Assembly: GCA_030824115.1 (NCBI GenBank)
Contig: JAVBYI010000013.1
Span: forward strand, 1-64,000
Length of the DNA: 64,000 nt
Direction: 5' to 3'
From: Rhodocyclaceae bacterium
Lineage (GTDB): Bacteria > Pseudomonadota > Gammaproteobacteria > Burkholderiales > Rhodocyclaceae
Under the pieces are notes generated by a model, which ran no database searches, was not told where the DNA came from, and saw nothing but the letters and a program-made list of their open reading frames with translations. Below, one piece after another: positions 9,144 through 18,939 of this stretch (positions are counted from its first letter, which is position 1; each line of letters begins with the position of its first letter). The position numbers were made by a program, and so were the translations under genes.

Positions 9144-10300
9144 CATTGGCGCAGCCAGTTTGCCATGCGCTCCAGCCCGATCATCAGTTGTTTTTCGGCA
9201 ATGGTGTAGGCAAAGCGTATGTGGCGCTGCGGGGCGTTATCGCCAAAATCAAGTCCGGGTGTGGCGGCCACTCCTGCCTGTTCGAGCAGAGTTTCGGCAA
9301 ACTTGAAACTATCCTGGGCCAGTGCGTCGATATCGGCATAAATATAAAAAGCACCTTGCGGTTCGGCCGCAACACTGAAACCAAGTTGCCGCAGGCCGGG
9401 CAACAAGCGGTTGCGGCGGGCACGAAATTCGGCGCGCCGCTGTTCGAGGATGGCAACTGTGTCCGGCACAAATGCAGCGAGTGCGGCATGCTGGGCGGGT
9501 GTCGAGGGCGCAATGAACAGATTTTGCGCCAGCTTTTCGACGTCGCGGATCATGCCGGGCGGTACGACCAGCCAGCCGAGACGCCAGCCGGTCATGCCGA
9601 AATACTTCGAGAAACTGTTGATGACGATGATGTCATCAGAGATTTCCAGCGCTGTCCGAGCATCGCACTCATACGTCAGACCGTGATAAATCTCGTCGAC
9701 GAGCAGCGTGCCGCCGCGAAAGCGTACGGCCTGCCATAGTTTGCGCAGGGACTCTGGGTCGATCAGGGTTCCTGTCGGATTGGCGGGCGAGGCGACCATC
9801 AATCCTCTGGTCTTTGCCGTCCAGCCAGCGCCGACATTTTCAGGCGTCGGCTGAAAGTTCGTCGCGGCTGTGACATCCAATGCTCGCGGTACACCTTCGC
9901 AAAAGCGCACGAAGTGTCGGTTGCAGGGATAGCCGGGATCGGGCAGCAGCCACTCGTCGCCCGGATTGGTGAGCGCACCGAGCGCCAGCAACAGGGCGCC
10001 CGAGGCACCGGCCGTGACCACAATGCGCGCCGGATCGACTTGGACGCCGTAACGCGTGGCATACCATCCGGCGATGGCTTCGCGTAGTGGCAGCAAACCG
10101 AGTGCATTGGTGTAATGCACATGCCCACCCGCGAGAAAACGCTGGGCAGCTTCCAGAATCGGTTGAGGGGTCGGGAAGTCGGGTTCGCCGACTTCCATAT
10201 GGACGATGTCGCGGCCCTGCGCTTCGAGCGCTTGGGCCTTGGCCATCAGTTCCATCACATGGAAGGGCGCGATCCCCTCCATGCGTTTGGCAACGATCAT
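9143..10300 (-). CDS. Class I/II PLP-dependent aminotransferase
   Basis: Fold-type I aminotransferase of the aspartate-aminotransferase superfamily (385 aa). Evidence is VGEPDFPTPQ near the N-terminus, the ASPANPTGT substrate-binding motif, VDEIYHGL, the PLP lysine in NSFSKYFGMTGWRLGW and the C-terminal RHIRFAYT arginine. The substrate cannot be told from sequence. The start ATG at 10300 overlaps the pckG stop (TGATG), and [18 protein letters not shown] is the usual N-terminus of this subgroup. A copy of the dispersed repeat is translated as NVGAGWTA near residue 155. Confidence 0.88.
   Translation of the reverse strand: MIVAKRMEGIAPFHVMELMAKAQALEAQGRDIVHMEVGEPDFPTPQPILEAAQRFLAGGHVHYTNALGLLPLREAIAGWYATRYGVQVDPARIVVTAGASGALLLALGALTNPGDEWLLPDPGYPCNRHFVRFCEGVPRALDVTAATNFQPTPENVGAGWTAKTRGLMVASPANPTGTLIDPESLRKLWQAVRFRGGTLLVDEIYHGLTYECDARTALEISDDIIVINSFSKYFGMTGWRLGWLVVPPGMIRDVEKLAQNLFIAPSTPAQHAALAAFVPDTVAILEQRRAEFRARRNRLLPGLRQLGFSVAAEPQGAFYIYADIDALAQDSFKFAETLLEQAGVAATPGLDFGDNAPQRHIRFAYTIAEKQLMIGLERMANWLRQ
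9816..9841 (+). repeat. Dispersed 24-bp repeat, copy 2
   Basis: GCCGTC-N4-CAGCGCCGAC followed by ATTTTC. It lies inside the minus-strand aminotransferase gene, where it is read as NVGAGWTA in a loop between strand segments. Confidence 0.85.
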
Positions 10301-12111
10301 CAGTCGATCAGCGCCAGCTCGAACAGGTCGCGCTTGAGGGCCAACTGCTTCGGCAGTTTTTCGCCCATCTTGTCGAACCACTCCTTGTGGCCAGCCAGTT
10401 CCTGCTTCCAGGCATCGGCATCGATCTGGGTCAGCGCCTCGAACTCACCCTTGCCAATGTCGAGCCCCGCCCAGTCGATATCCTCAAAGCGCGGCATCCA
10501 GCCCAGCACCGTCTCACGCGCCGGGACACGGCCCTTGACGCGATCGACGATCCACTTCAGTACGCGCATATTCTCGCCGAAGCCCGGCCACATGAACTCG
10601 CCCTTCTCGTCCATGCGGAACCAGTTCACGCAGAAGATCTTCGGCGTGTGCTCGACGACATGGCCCATTTTCAGCCAGTGGTTGAAATAGTCGCCCATGT
10701 GATAGCCGCAGAAGGGCAGCATGGCGAAGGGGTCGCGGCGCACGACACCCTGCTGGCCGAAAGCGGCTGCGGTCGTTTCCGAACCGAGCGTGGCCGCCAT
10801 GTAGACGCCGAAGTTCCAGTTGAAGGCTTCATAAACGAGCGGCACGGTAGTGGCACGCCGGCCGCCGAAGATGAAGGCCGAGATCGGCACACCCTGTGGA
10901 CTTTCCCAGTTGGGATCGACCGAGGGACACTGGCCGGCGGGGGCGGTGAAGCGCGAGTTCGGGTGCGCGGCCTTGCGTCCGGCCTTGCCGTCGGCCGGCG
11001 TCCAGTCCTTGCCCTGCCAGTCGATGGCGTGCTCGGGTGCCGGACCCATGCCTTCCCACCAGACATCGCCATCGTCGGTCAGCGCGACGTTGGTATAGAT
11101 GATGTTGGCCTTGAGCGTGGCCATGGCGTTGTAGTTGGTTTTTTCCGAGGTGCCGGGGGCGACGCCGAAGAAGCCGGCTTCAGGGTTGATCGCATAGAAC
11201 TTGCCGTCCGGGCCGGGCTTGATCCAGGCGATGTCGTCGCCGACGGTGGAAATCTTCCAGCCGTTGAACGAATCGGGCGGAATCAGCATGGCGAAATTGG
11301 TCTTGCCACAGGCTGACGGGAAGGCAGCGGCAACATAGGTCTTTTCACCCGTGGGCGATTCCACGCCAAGGATCAGCATGTGTTCGGCCAGCCAGCCTTC
11401 GTCGCGCGCCATCGTCGAGGCGATGCGCAGCGCCAGACACTTCTTGCCCAACAGCGCATTGCCGCCGTAGCCGGAACCGTAGGACCAGATCTCGCGCGTC
11501 TCGGGGAAGTGCACAATATATTTAGTGGTCGGGTTGCACGGCCAGGCGACATCCTTTGCGCCGTCGGCCAGCGGTGCGCCGACCGAGTGCAGGCAGGGCA
11601 CGAAGAAACCGTCGCTGCCGAGTACGTCATAGACCGCCTTGCCCATGCGCGTCATGGTGCGCATGTTGACCACGACATAGGCCGAATCGGAAATCTCGAC
11701 GCCGATCTGCGCGATCGGCGAGCCGAGCGGGCCCATGCTGAAGGGAATCACATACAGCGTGCGGCCACGCATCGAGCCAGCGAACAGGCCCTTGAGCGTC
11801 TCCTTCATCTTTGCCGGGTCTTCCCAGTTATTGGTCGGGCCGGCATCTTCCTGTTTGGCGGAGCAGATGTAGGTGCGATCCTCGACGCGTGCGACGTCGG
11901 AAGGATCGGAGCAGGCGAGATAGGAGTTGGGGCGCTTTTGCTGATTGAGCTTGACGAAGGTGCCGGCGGCGACCATTTCGGCGCAGAGGCGGTCGTACTC
12001 TTCCTGCGAGCCGTCGCACCAGACAATATGGGCGGGTTGGGTCAGGGCGGCGACTTCGGCTACCCAGGCCTTGAGTTTTGCGTGACGAACGAAATCCGGT
12101 GCCTGATTCAT
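10300..12111 (-). CDS. pckG: Phosphoenolpyruvate carboxykinase (GTP)
   Basis: Converts oxaloacetate plus GTP to PEP and CO2, the first committed step of gluconeogenesis from organic acids. The 603-aa length, the P-loop [13 protein letters not shown] (Lys near residue 270), the guanine-pocket and metal-site regions ([36 protein letters not shown]) and the absence of the ATP-type signature identify the GTP-dependent class. The start ATG at 12111 follows GGAG. It is transcribed divergently from maeB, so opposite carbon fluxes at the PEP-pyruvate-oxaloacetate node may be co-regulated from the shared intergenic region. Confidence 0.96.
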   Translation of the reverse strand: MNQAPDFVRHAKLKAWVAEVAALTQPAHIVWCDGSQEEYDRLCAEMVAAGTFVKLNQQKRPNSYLACSDPSDVARVEDRTYICSAKQEDAGPTNNWEDPAKMKETLKGLFAGSMRGRTLYVIPFSMGPLGSPIAQIGVEISDSAYVVVNMRTMTRMGKAVYDVLGSDGFFVPCLHSVGAPLADGAKDVAWPCNPTTKYIVHFPETREIWSYGSGYGGNALLGKKCLALRIASTMARDEGWLAEHMLILGVESPTGEKTYVAAAFPSACGKTNFAMLIPPDSFNGWKISTVGDDIAWIKPGPDGKFYAINPEAGFFGVAPGTSEKTNYNAMATLKANIIYTNVALTDDGDVWWEGMGPAPEHAIDWQGKDWTPADGKAGRKAAHPNSRFTAPAGQCPSVDPNWESPQGVPISAFIFGGRRATTVPLVYEAFNWNFGVYMAATLGSETTAAAFGQQGVVRRDPFAMLPFCGYHMGDYFNHWLKMGHVVEHTPKIFCVNWFRMDEKGEFMWPGFGENMRVLKWIVDRVKGRVPARETVLGWMPRFEDIDWAGLDIGKGEFEALTQIDADAWKQELAGHKEWFDKMGEKLPKQLALKRDLFELALID

Positions 12112-12129
12112 GGTTTTCTCCACATTTGA

Positions 12130-12153
12130 AAAATATCGGCGCTGACCGGACGG
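12130..12153 (-). repeat. Dispersed 24-bp repeat, copy 3
   Basis: Minus-strand match with two core changes (GCCGTCCGGT, CAGCGCCGAT). It lies in the pckG/maeB intergenic region, about 20 bp upstream of the pckG start, so it would be in the pckG leader or promoter. Confidence 0.75.
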
Positions 12154-12275
12154 CTAAGTGGCTGCGCGCTTTATTAAAAGCACGATTCTGCCATAGAGCC
12201 GCTCAATGAGCCGATTACCCATGGCATGAATGCGCCTAAAATCACTGGTTGAACAAAAAATAACGGAGAGCCAAA

Positions 12276-14546
12276 ATGGACGACACCCTGCGCCGCGCCG
12301 CACTTCACTACCACCGCTATCCGCGTCCGGGAAAAATCGCCGTGACGCCGACCAAGGCGCTGACCAACCAGTCCGACCTCTCGCTCGCCTATTCTCCCGG
12401 TGTGGCCGCCGCCTGCGAAGAGATCGAGCGTGATCCGGCCACGGCCGCGCTCTACACCTCGCGCCAGAACCTGGTGGCGGTGATTTCCAACGGCACGGCG
12501 GTGCTCGGCCTCGGCGATATCGGTCCGCTGGCCGGCAAGCCGGTGATGGAAGGCAAGGGCGTTTTGTTCAAGAAATTCGCCGGCATCGACGTCTTCGACA
12601 TCGAGATCGCCGAGCACGATGCCGACAAGCTGGTCGACATCATTGCCTCGCTCGAACCGACCTTCGGCGGTATCAATCTGGAAGACATCAAGGCGCCCGA
12701 GTGTTTCATCGTCGAGCGCAAGCTGCGTGAACGGATGCGCATTCCCGTGTTCCATGACGACCAGCACGGCACAGCGATTATTTCTGCCGCCGCTATCCTC
12801 AACGGTTTACGCGTGGTCGGCAAGGACATTGCCAAGGTCAAACTGGTCTGCTCCGGTGCCGGTGCGGCGGCGATTGCCTGCCTCGACCTGATCGTCAGCC
12901 TCGGGGTCGATCGCAAGAACGTCATCGTCTGCGACAGCAAGGGCGTGATCCATACGGGTCGCCAGAACCTTGATGAATCCAAGCAACGCTACGCGCAGGA
13001 GACCGAGGCACGTACGTTGGCGGATGCGATGCCCGGCGCCGACATCTTCCTTGGCCTGTCCACGGGTGGCGTGCTCAAGCCCGAGATGGTCAAGGGCATG
13101 GCGGCGAATCCGATCATTCTGGCGATGGCTAATCCCGATCCGGAAATCCTGCCCGAGGATGCCCATGCTGTCCGCGACGACATCATCATTGGCACCGGCC
13201 GTTCGGATTATCCGAACCAGGTTAACAATGTGCTGTGCTTCCCCTACATGTTTCGTGGTGCGCTCGATGTCGGCGCGACGACCATCAACGAGCCGATGAA
13301 GATTGCGGCGGTGCGCGCGATTGCCGAACTGGCCCATGCAGAACAGTCCGAAGTGGTGGCCGCAGCCTATGGTGATGCCAACCTGAGCTTCGGCCGCGAA
13401 TACCTGATTCCGAAGCCTTTCGACCCGCGCCTGATTCTCAAGGTGGCGCCGGCCGTGGCGCAGGCGGCGATGGATTCTGGCGTGGCCCTGCACCCGATTG
13501 CCGACATGGCGGCCTACCGCCAGCAGCTCAACGAGTTTGTCTATCACTCCGGCCTGGCGATGAAGCCGATCTTTGTCGCGGCCAAGCAGAAGCCGGCGCG
13601 TGTCGTCTTCTGCGAAGGCGAGGATGAGCGCATCCTGCGCGCGGTGCAAACTGTTTGTGAGGAAGGGGTGGCCAAGCCGATCCTGATCGGCCGTCCCGAG
13701 GTGGTCGAGAAGCAGCTCGAACGCCACGGCCTGCGCGTGCGGCCGGGCGAACACTTCGAATTGGTCAACCCGGATTCCGATCCGCGCTATAAGGAACTTT
13801 GGCAGGACTATTACGCGTTGACCTGCCGCAAGGGCATTGGTGTCGAGTACGCCAAACGGGAAATGCGCCGGCGCACCACGCTGATCGGTGCCATGCTGGT
13901 GCGCCACAACTACGCCGATGCGATGCTGTGCGGCACCTTCGGCAAGCACTCGTTGCACTTGGGCTATATCGCCGAGGTGATCGGCAAGAAGCCCGGCATC
14001 GAAAACTTCTACGCGATGAACATGCTGATGCTGCCGAACCGCACCGTGTTTATTGGCGATACCTATGTCAATTACGATCCCACGGCGCAACAGCTCGCCG
14101 AAATGACCCGCTTGGCCGCCGAGGAGGTGCGCCGTTTTGGTCTGACGCCGAAGGTCGCCCTGCTGTCGCATTCGAGCTTCGGTACTGAAGACACGCCGAC
14201 GGCGCAGAAGATGCGCGCCACCTTGACGTTGCTTCGCGCGCAGGCGCCCGATCTCGAAGTCGAAGGCGAAATGCACGGCGATGCCGCGCTCGATCCCGAG
14301 ATTCGTCATCAGGTGTTCCCCAACGCCAACCTTGTCGGCCCGGCCAATCTGCTGGTGATGCCCACACTCGATGCCGCAAATATTTCTTTCAACCTCCTCA
14401 AGACCTCGGCGGGCGGTGGCGTGTCGGTCGGCCCTTTGCTGCTCGGCGCGGCAAGGCCGGTGCATATCCTGACGCCCACCGCAACCGTCCGACGCATCGT
14501 GAATATGACGGCTTTGCTGTCTGTCGAGGTAGCCCAGGCCAAATGA
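12276..14546 (+). CDS. maeB: NADP-dependent malic enzyme with C-terminal phosphotransacetylase-like domain
   Basis: Decarboxylates malate to pyruvate with reduction of NADP. Residues 1 to ~430 form the malic enzyme part ([49 protein letters not shown]). Residues ~430-756 resemble phosphate acetyltransferase ([33 protein letters not shown]). This large hybrid is the MaeB type, in which the PTA-like domain is thought to sense acetyl-CoA rather than to catalyse. The ribosome-binding site GGAGAG precedes the ATG. It is divergent from pckG. Confidence 0.95.
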   Translation: MDDTLRRAALHYHRYPRPGKIAVTPTKALTNQSDLSLAYSPGVAAACEEIERDPATAALYTSRQNLVAVISNGTAVLGLGDIGPLAGKPVMEGKGVLFKKFAGIDVFDIEIAEHDADKLVDIIASLEPTFGGINLEDIKAPECFIVERKLRERMRIPVFHDDQHGTAIISAAAILNGLRVVGKDIAKVKLVCSGAGAAAIACLDLIVSLGVDRKNVIVCDSKGVIHTGRQNLDESKQRYAQETEARTLADAMPGADIFLGLSTGGVLKPEMVKGMAANPIILAMANPDPEILPEDAHAVRDDIIIGTGRSDYPNQVNNVLCFPYMFRGALDVGATTINEPMKIAAVRAIAELAHAEQSEVVAAAYGDANLSFGREYLIPKPFDPRLILKVAPAVAQAAMDSGVALHPIADMAAYRQQLNEFVYHSGLAMKPIFVAAKQKPARVVFCEGEDERILRAVQTVCEEGVAKPILIGRPEVVEKQLERHGLRVRPGEHFELVNPDSDPRYKELWQDYYALTCRKGIGVEYAKREMRRRTTLIGAMLVRHNYADAMLCGTFGKHSLHLGYIAEVIGKKPGIENFYAMNMLMLPNRTVFIGDTYVNYDPTAQQLAEMTRLAAEEVRRFGLTPKVALLSHSSFGTEDTPTAQKMRATLTLLRAQAPDLEVEGEMHGDAALDPEIRHQVFPNANLVGPANLLVMPTLDAANISFNLLKTSAGGGVSVGPLLLGAARPVHILTPTATVRRIVNMTALLSVEVAQAK

Positions 14547-14656
14547 CGCGACTTCTGAGAAGTTGGTATAGAATTTGCGCCTAATCCCTTAATTTTCTTG
14601 ATTTAGATTCGTTAACATCCCTAACGTTTCTGATCAACCCTTTTCACCACGTGCCC

Positions 14657-15652
14657 ATGAAACCATTTCCCAAGCGTTTATTAACCCTGGTGACTGTGCT
14701 GGGGTTTGCCTTCGGTACCTTGGGCGTGCTTGAGACTGCGCATGCTGCCGCGCCCAAGAAGAAAGTGGTCGTCAGCAAAAAGGCCGTCAAGCCGGCCAGT
14801 CGCATCGTTAAGAAGAAATCGGGAATCAAGCACGCCAGTTTCCGCCCGGCAGCCAGGGACAACGGCCCCGCTTTTGAAAGCGATGGCATCACCCCCAGGC
14901 TGGCTTCTTCTGCCGTGGCGGTGATTGATCAGAGCACCGGCAATGTCCTGTTCGAGAAAAACGCTAGCCAGATTGTGCCGATCGCTTCGATCACCAAGCT
15001 GATGACGGCGATGGTTGCGCTCGATGCCCAGCCCAGTTTGAGCGAGATGCTGACGATCAGCGAGGCGGATTTCGACACCATCAAGGGCACCCATTCCCGC
15101 TTGGTGGCCGGTACGCAACTGACCCGTGAGGAAATGCTGCGTCTGGCCCTGATGTCCTCCGAGAATCGTGCGGCTTCGGCGTTGTCGCGTCACTATCCCG
15201 GCGGTCGTCCCGCCTTCATTGCGGCGATGAACCGCAAGGCACACGAGTTGGGGCTGTCCGATACCCGTTTTGCCGACGCTACCGGCCTGACGCCGGAAAA
15301 TGTGTCCAGCGCACGTGATCTGGTCAGGATGGTCGATGCGGCGCATCAGTACCCGCTGATCCGCGAGTTTTCCACTTCCGAGGAATACCACGTGGACGTG
15401 CGCGGTCGAGCCCAGACCTTCCGCAATACCAATGCACTGGTCAGGAACGATGGATGGAACATCGGCCTGTCCAAAACCGGTTACATCAGCGAGGCGGGCA
15501 AATGTCTGGTGATGCAGGCGTGGTTCGACAACAAGCCGATGATCATCGTCCTGCTCGATTCCTGGGGCAAGTTCACCCGTATCGGCGATGCCCAGCGCAT
15601 CAAGCGCTGGCTTGAGTCGGTGGCCAGCAGTCGCGCCATGGTGCGCAGCTAG
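14657..15652 (+). CDS. pbpG: D-alanyl-D-alanine endopeptidase (PBP7-type, peptidase S11)
   Basis: Periplasmic low-molecular-weight penicillin-binding protein that trims peptidoglycan cross-links. After a signal peptide (residues 1-~27, ending AHAAA) and a Lys-rich linker, the three catalytic motifs are intact: SITK (Ser111), SEN (168-170) and KTG (273-275). No C-terminal membrane-anchor domain is present, which fits PbpG (331 aa). The ATG at 14657 is preferred to a GTG two codons upstream. A TATAGAAT hexamer-like sequence at about 14565 is a possible -10 element. Confidence 0.92.
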   Translation: MKPFPKRLLTLVTVLGFAFGTLGVLETAHAAAPKKKVVVSKKAVKPASRIVKKKSGIKHASFRPAARDNGPAFESDGITPRLASSAVAVIDQSTGNVLFEKNASQIVPIASITKLMTAMVALDAQPSLSEMLTISEADFDTIKGTHSRLVAGTQLTREEMLRLALMSSENRAASALSRHYPGGRPAFIAAMNRKAHELGLSDTRFADATGLTPENVSSARDLVRMVDAAHQYPLIREFSTSEEYHVDVRGRAQTFRNTNALVRNDGWNIGLSKTGYISEAGKCLVMQAWFDNKPMIIVLLDSWGKFTRIGDAQRIKRWLESVASSRAMVRS

Positions 15653-15655
15653 CAC

Positions 15656-15680
15656 GCTGTCCTACCAGCGCCGACTTTCC
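15656..15680 (+). repeat. Dispersed 24-bp repeat, copy 4
   Basis: GCTGTCCTAC, CAGCGCCGAC, TTTCC. It fills the whole gap between the pbpG stop and the lutA ATG at 15681. Its terminal bases therefore sit where a Shine-Dalgarno would be, and no good one is visible. Confidence 0.85.
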
Positions 15681-16403
15681 ATGCGCGTTGGCCTGTTCGT
15701 TACCTGTCTGGTCGACCTGATGCGTCCGCGCATCGGCTTCGCGGCGATTGAACTGCTTGAGGCCGCCGGTTGCGAAGTGATCGTTCCCGCTACACAAACC
15801 TGCTGCGGCCAGCCCGCCTGGAACAGCGGCGACCGAGCCTCGGCAGCCAAGCTGGCTAAAAAGGTCATCGCCGAATTCGAAGGTTTCGACTATGTCGTCG
15901 CTCCTTCCGGTTCCTGCGCCGACCACATCCGCAACGAATACCCGAGCATTCTCGCCGATGAACCGGAATGGCTGGCCTGCGCTGCTGCGTTGTCGCCCAA
16001 GGTGTTCGAGCTCACCGACTTTCTCGTCAATGTCGCCAAGCTGGAAAACCTGCCCGGCCATTTCAGCGGTAGTGTGACCTATCACGATTCCTGCGCCGGC
16101 CTGCACAGCCTCGGCATCAAGGCCCAGCCGCGCGCCTTGCTGGCCAAGTTGCCCGACGTTCGGCTCAAGGAAATGAACGCTGCCGAAGAGTGCTGCGGTT
16201 TTGGCGGTACCTTTTCGGTCAAATTCGGCGACATCTCGGCGGCGATTGCCGAGCGTAAATGCACCAATGCTGTCGCCACTGAAGCCGATGCGATTGTCGG
16301 CGGTGATCTTGGCTGTCTTCTCAACATCGAAGGCAAACTGCGCCGCATGGGCGATGAAGAAACCCGCGTGCTGCACATTGCCGAAGTGCTGACCGCCAAA
16401 TAA
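15681..16403 (+). CDS. lutA: Lactate utilisation protein LutA (CCG-domain Fe-S protein)
   Basis: Subunit of the LutABC L-lactate dehydrogenase complex that oxidises lactate to pyruvate. The 240-aa product has two Cys-rich CCG domains: TCCGQPAWNSG and CGSCADHIRNEYP-like in the first half, and DSCAGLHSLGIKAQPRALL and EECCGFGGTFSVKF in the second. These are the signature of the heterodisulfide-reductase D/GlcF fold that binds iron-sulfur clusters. The start at 15681 directly follows a dispersed repeat. lutB starts 3 bp after the stop. Confidence 0.93.
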   Translation: MRVGLFVTCLVDLMRPRIGFAAIELLEAAGCEVIVPATQTCCGQPAWNSGDRASAAKLAKKVIAEFEGFDYVVAPSGSCADHIRNEYPSILADEPEWLACAAALSPKVFELTDFLVNVAKLENLPGHFSGSVTYHDSCAGLHSLGIKAQPRALLAKLPDVRLKEMNAAEECCGFGGTFSVKFGDISAAIAERKCTNAVATEADAIVGGDLGCLLNIEGKLRRMGDEETRVLHIAEVLTAK

Positions 16404-16406
16404 ATA

Positions 16407-17819
16407 ATGGAATCGCGCTCGCACCGTTTCAAGGAAAACGCCGCCGCCGCACTCGCCAACCCCGTGCTGCAGGCAAACATGCGCACGGCGAAAGGCAAGT
16501 TCGTCGACAAGCGCGCCATCGCGATCAAGGAAATTGACGACTTCGAAGGCACGCGCGAAGCGGCGAAGCAGTTGCGCAACCTTGTGCTGGAAAACCTTGA
16601 CCTCTGGCTGGAGAAGTTTGAAACCAACGCTACCGCACGCGGCGCAAAGGTCTTGTGGGCCAAGGACGGCGCGGAAATCTGCCGCCATGTGGCCGAGATC
16701 GGCAAGCGGCACGGCATCAAAAAGGCCGTCAAGTCGAAGTCGATGCTCTCCGAGGAGGCCGGCCTGAATCAGGCGCTGGAGGCCACCGGCATCCAGCCGG
16801 TCGAGACCGATCTGGGCGAGTACATCCTGCAGATCAATAACAACGAGCCGCCGTCGCACATCATTGCGCCGGTGGTGCATAAGAGTCTGGACGAAGTCGC
16901 CGATCTGTTCGAAAAAGTCCACCAGACGCCGCGCAAAACCGAGATTCCTGCCCTGACGCGCGAGGCACGCGAGGTACTTCGCGAACACTTTCTCACTGCC
17001 GACATGGGCATCTCCGGCGGCAACTTCCTGGTTGCCGAAACCGGTTCGGTGGCACTGGTCACCAACGAAGGCAATGGCCGCATGGTGACCACCCTGCCGC
17101 GCGTGCATGTGGTGATCACCGGCATCGAAAAGGTGATCCCGACGCTGGAAGATCTCGCCACGCTGATGCGCCTGCTGCCACGCTCGGCCACGGGCCAGTC
17201 GATCTCCAACTATGTGTCGGTGCTGACCGGGACAAAAGCGCCAGATGAACTCGACGGCCCCGAACACCTCTATTACATCCTGGTGGATAACGGCCGTGCC
17301 GACGTGATCGGCTCCGAATTCCAGGAGATGCTGCGCTGCATCCGTTGCGGCGCCTGCATGAACCACTGTCCGGTTTACCAGACGATTGGTGGCCATGCCT
17401 ATGGCTGGGTCTATCCCGGCCCGATGGGTTCGGTGCTGACGCCGCTGTACACCGGGCTGGAGAATGCCATCGACCTGCCGCATGCTGCCACGCTGTGCAA
17501 CCAGTGCGGCGTGGTCTGCCCGGTCAAGATTCCGCTGCCTGACCTGCTGCGCAAGCTGCGTGAAAAGCAGACCGACAAGAATCTGCGCCCATGGATGGAG
17601 CGTGCTGTACTGAAAGCTTGGGCATTCGTGGCTGCCTCACCGACGTTGTATGCACTGGGGGCGTGGTTCGGCGTGCGCTATCTGAAATGGCTGGCCGGTG
17701 GCAAAGCGAGCATTCCGGTGCTGAGTGCCGCTCCCGAGTGGACCAAGGGCCGCGATTTTCCTGCGCCCGAAGGCAAGACTTTCCGGGAACTGTATGCGGA
17801 AAGGAAGGCCAAGCCATGA
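16407..17819 (+). CDS. lutB: Lactate utilisation protein LutB (LUD domain plus 4Fe-4S ferredoxin domain)
   Basis: 470-aa iron-sulfur electron-transfer subunit of LutABC. The N-terminal LUD domain contains SKSMLSEE, the ETDLGEYILQ segment and GISGGNFLVAETGSV. Two 4Fe-4S clusters are predicted from CIRCGACMNHCPVY and CNQCGVVCPVKIP. The C-terminal region has a short hydrophobic stretch (AFVAASPTLYALGAWFGVRYL) typical of LutB. It overlaps lutC by ATGA, as expected for a translationally coupled operon. Confidence 0.95.
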   Translation: MESRSHRFKENAAAALANPVLQANMRTAKGKFVDKRAIAIKEIDDFEGTREAAKQLRNLVLENLDLWLEKFETNATARGAKVLWAKDGAEICRHVAEIGKRHGIKKAVKSKSMLSEEAGLNQALEATGIQPVETDLGEYILQINNNEPPSHIIAPVVHKSLDEVADLFEKVHQTPRKTEIPALTREAREVLREHFLTADMGISGGNFLVAETGSVALVTNEGNGRMVTTLPRVHVVITGIEKVIPTLEDLATLMRLLPRSATGQSISNYVSVLTGTKAPDELDGPEHLYYILVDNGRADVIGSEFQEMLRCIRCGACMNHCPVYQTIGGHAYGWVYPGPMGSVLTPLYTGLENAIDLPHAATLCNQCGVVCPVKIPLPDLLRKLREKQTDKNLRPWMERAVLKAWAFVAASPTLYALGAWFGVRYLKWLAGGKASIPVLSAAPEWTKGRDFPAPEGKTFRELYAERKAKP

Positions 17820-18478
17820 GCAGCCGCGAAGACATCCTTGGCCGCGTGCGGGCGAAGCTCGGCCGTAATGAAACGAATGCGGTTGCGGCGCGTACCGGGA
17901 TCGATGTCATTCTCGCGGCGAAGGCACAAGGGCCGCGTCCGCATGTTGCGATGGAAATGTCGGCGCTGGCCGGACGGCTCATCGACAAGTCGCTGGCCTA
18001 TTCGAGCACGGTGGATCAGATTGCCACGCAGGCCGAAGCCCCGGCGGCGATTGCCCGCTATCTGGCCGGGCTGGGCCTGCCCACGCAGGCCGTCATCTGG
18101 CCGAAACTGGCTGATCTTGATTGGGCGGGGGCCGGCATTACCGTTGCCGCCCGCGAAGCACAGGACGCCGACCTGGTTGGTATCACCGGCTGCTTCTGTG
18201 CCGTGGCCGAAACCGGCACGCTGATGCTCTGCGGCAGCCCGGATTCACCGGCGGCAATCAGCCTGTTGCCGGAAACGCATATCGCCATCGTGCCGGCCAG
18301 CCGCATCGTGCCGGGCATGGAAGAGGCCTTTGCGTTGGCACTTAACGAACTCGGGCAGTTGCCTCGGGCGGTTAACTTCATCTCCGGCCCGTCACGCACC
18401 GGCGATATTGAACAGACCATCGTCCTCGGCGCCCACGGGCCGTATCGCGTGCATCTGATTCTGATCGACGGCGAATAG
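17816..18478 (+). CDS. lutC: Lactate utilisation protein LutC (LUD domain)
   Basis: Third subunit of LutABC (220 aa). LUD-domain features include GITGCFCAVAETGTLML, SPDSPAAISLLPETHIAIV and the C-terminal SGPSRTGDIEQTIVLGAHGP, a close match to the conserved LutC end. No lactate permease (lutP/lctP) is adjacent; uptake could come from one of the symporters further along. A dispersed repeat is translated as MSALAGRL near residue 50. Confidence 0.94.
   Translation: MSSREDILGRVRAKLGRNETNAVAARTGIDVILAAKAQGPRPHVAMEMSALAGRLIDKSLAYSSTVDQIATQAEAPAAIARYLAGLGLPTQAVIWPKLADLDWAGAGITVAAREAQDADLVGITGCFCAVAETGTLMLCGSPDSPAAISLLPETHIAIVPASRIVPGMEEAFALALNELGQLPRAVNFISGPSRTGDIEQTIVLGAHGPYRVHLILIDGE
17955..17978 (-). 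repeat. Dispersed 24-bp repeat, copy 5
   Basis: Minus-strand match to GCCGTC-N4-CAGCGCCGAC plus ATTTCC. Inside lutC it is read on the gene strand as MSALAGRL. Confidence 0.85.
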
Positions 18479-18546
18479 TTGCTGTCAACCTGCCTGACCG
18501 GGCGGGCGTTATTGTCTCCATCAGGATAAAAAAGGAGACCCCCATC

Positions 18547-18927
18547 ATGTACGCCCGCATTCACTTCGTTGTCAATCCCGGTTCGCGCGACAAGTATTCC
18601 TGGGTGATCGACACCGCCAGCGAAACGGTCGACCACTGGCAGCATGCGCACCCCGAGGCGGAAGATCTGGTGGTGACGCCGCTGGACGACAACGAGGGGC
18701 TGGAAGCGCTGTTCTGGCAGAAGTGCCTGTATCACGATGTGTTTTTCGAACGATCCACCTGCGCAGACGTGCGGGCGCGAGGCGAAGCCGAGTTGCGCGA
18801 GATTCTCGACGTGGCGGGCCGTCTGGTCAAAGGCCGAGCCAGCGAATTGTGGAACCGCTGCATGGATTTCCGTTTCGGCAGCGACACGATGGCCAAGGGC
18901 GAATACGGCCACCGCCTGCCAATGTAA
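18547..18927 (+). CDS. Conserved-looking hypothetical protein
   Basis: 126-aa soluble protein with a strong AAAGGAGA ribosome-binding site and codon use like its neighbours, so I consider it real. I do not recognise a family. It starts MYARIHFVVNPGSRDKYSW and is rich in acidic and aromatic residues (DTASETVDHWQHAHPEAEDLVV), with two Cys. It has no signal peptide or membrane helix. It lies 68 bp after lutC and converges on the KefB-like gene, 12 bp away. Confidence 0.7.
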   Translation: MYARIHFVVNPGSRDKYSWVIDTASETVDHWQHAHPEAEDLVVTPLDDNEGLEALFWQKCLYHDVFFERSTCADVRARGEAELREILDVAGRLVKGRASELWNRCMDFRFGSDTMAKGEYGHRLPM

Positions 18928-18939
18928 ATCTTCCTCCGG

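Noticed and set aside
10087-11316. Long open frame opposite pckG
   Set aside because: It is the antisense shadow of a highly conserved GC-rich gene, has no family resemblance and no ribosome-binding site.
13031-13054. Partial repeat match GGCGCCGACATCTTCC in maeB
   Set aside because: It lacks the GCCGTC half and the CAG of the core; it is ordinary coding sequence (PGADIFL).
12807-14465. 552-codon open frame opposite maeB
   Set aside because: It is an antisense shadow of a conserved enzyme and shows no motif or start signal.
15600-17483. 627-codon open frame opposite lutA and lutB
   Set aside because: It is antisense to two clearly assigned genes; its His/Gly/Arg-rich translation is typical of reverse-frame shadows.
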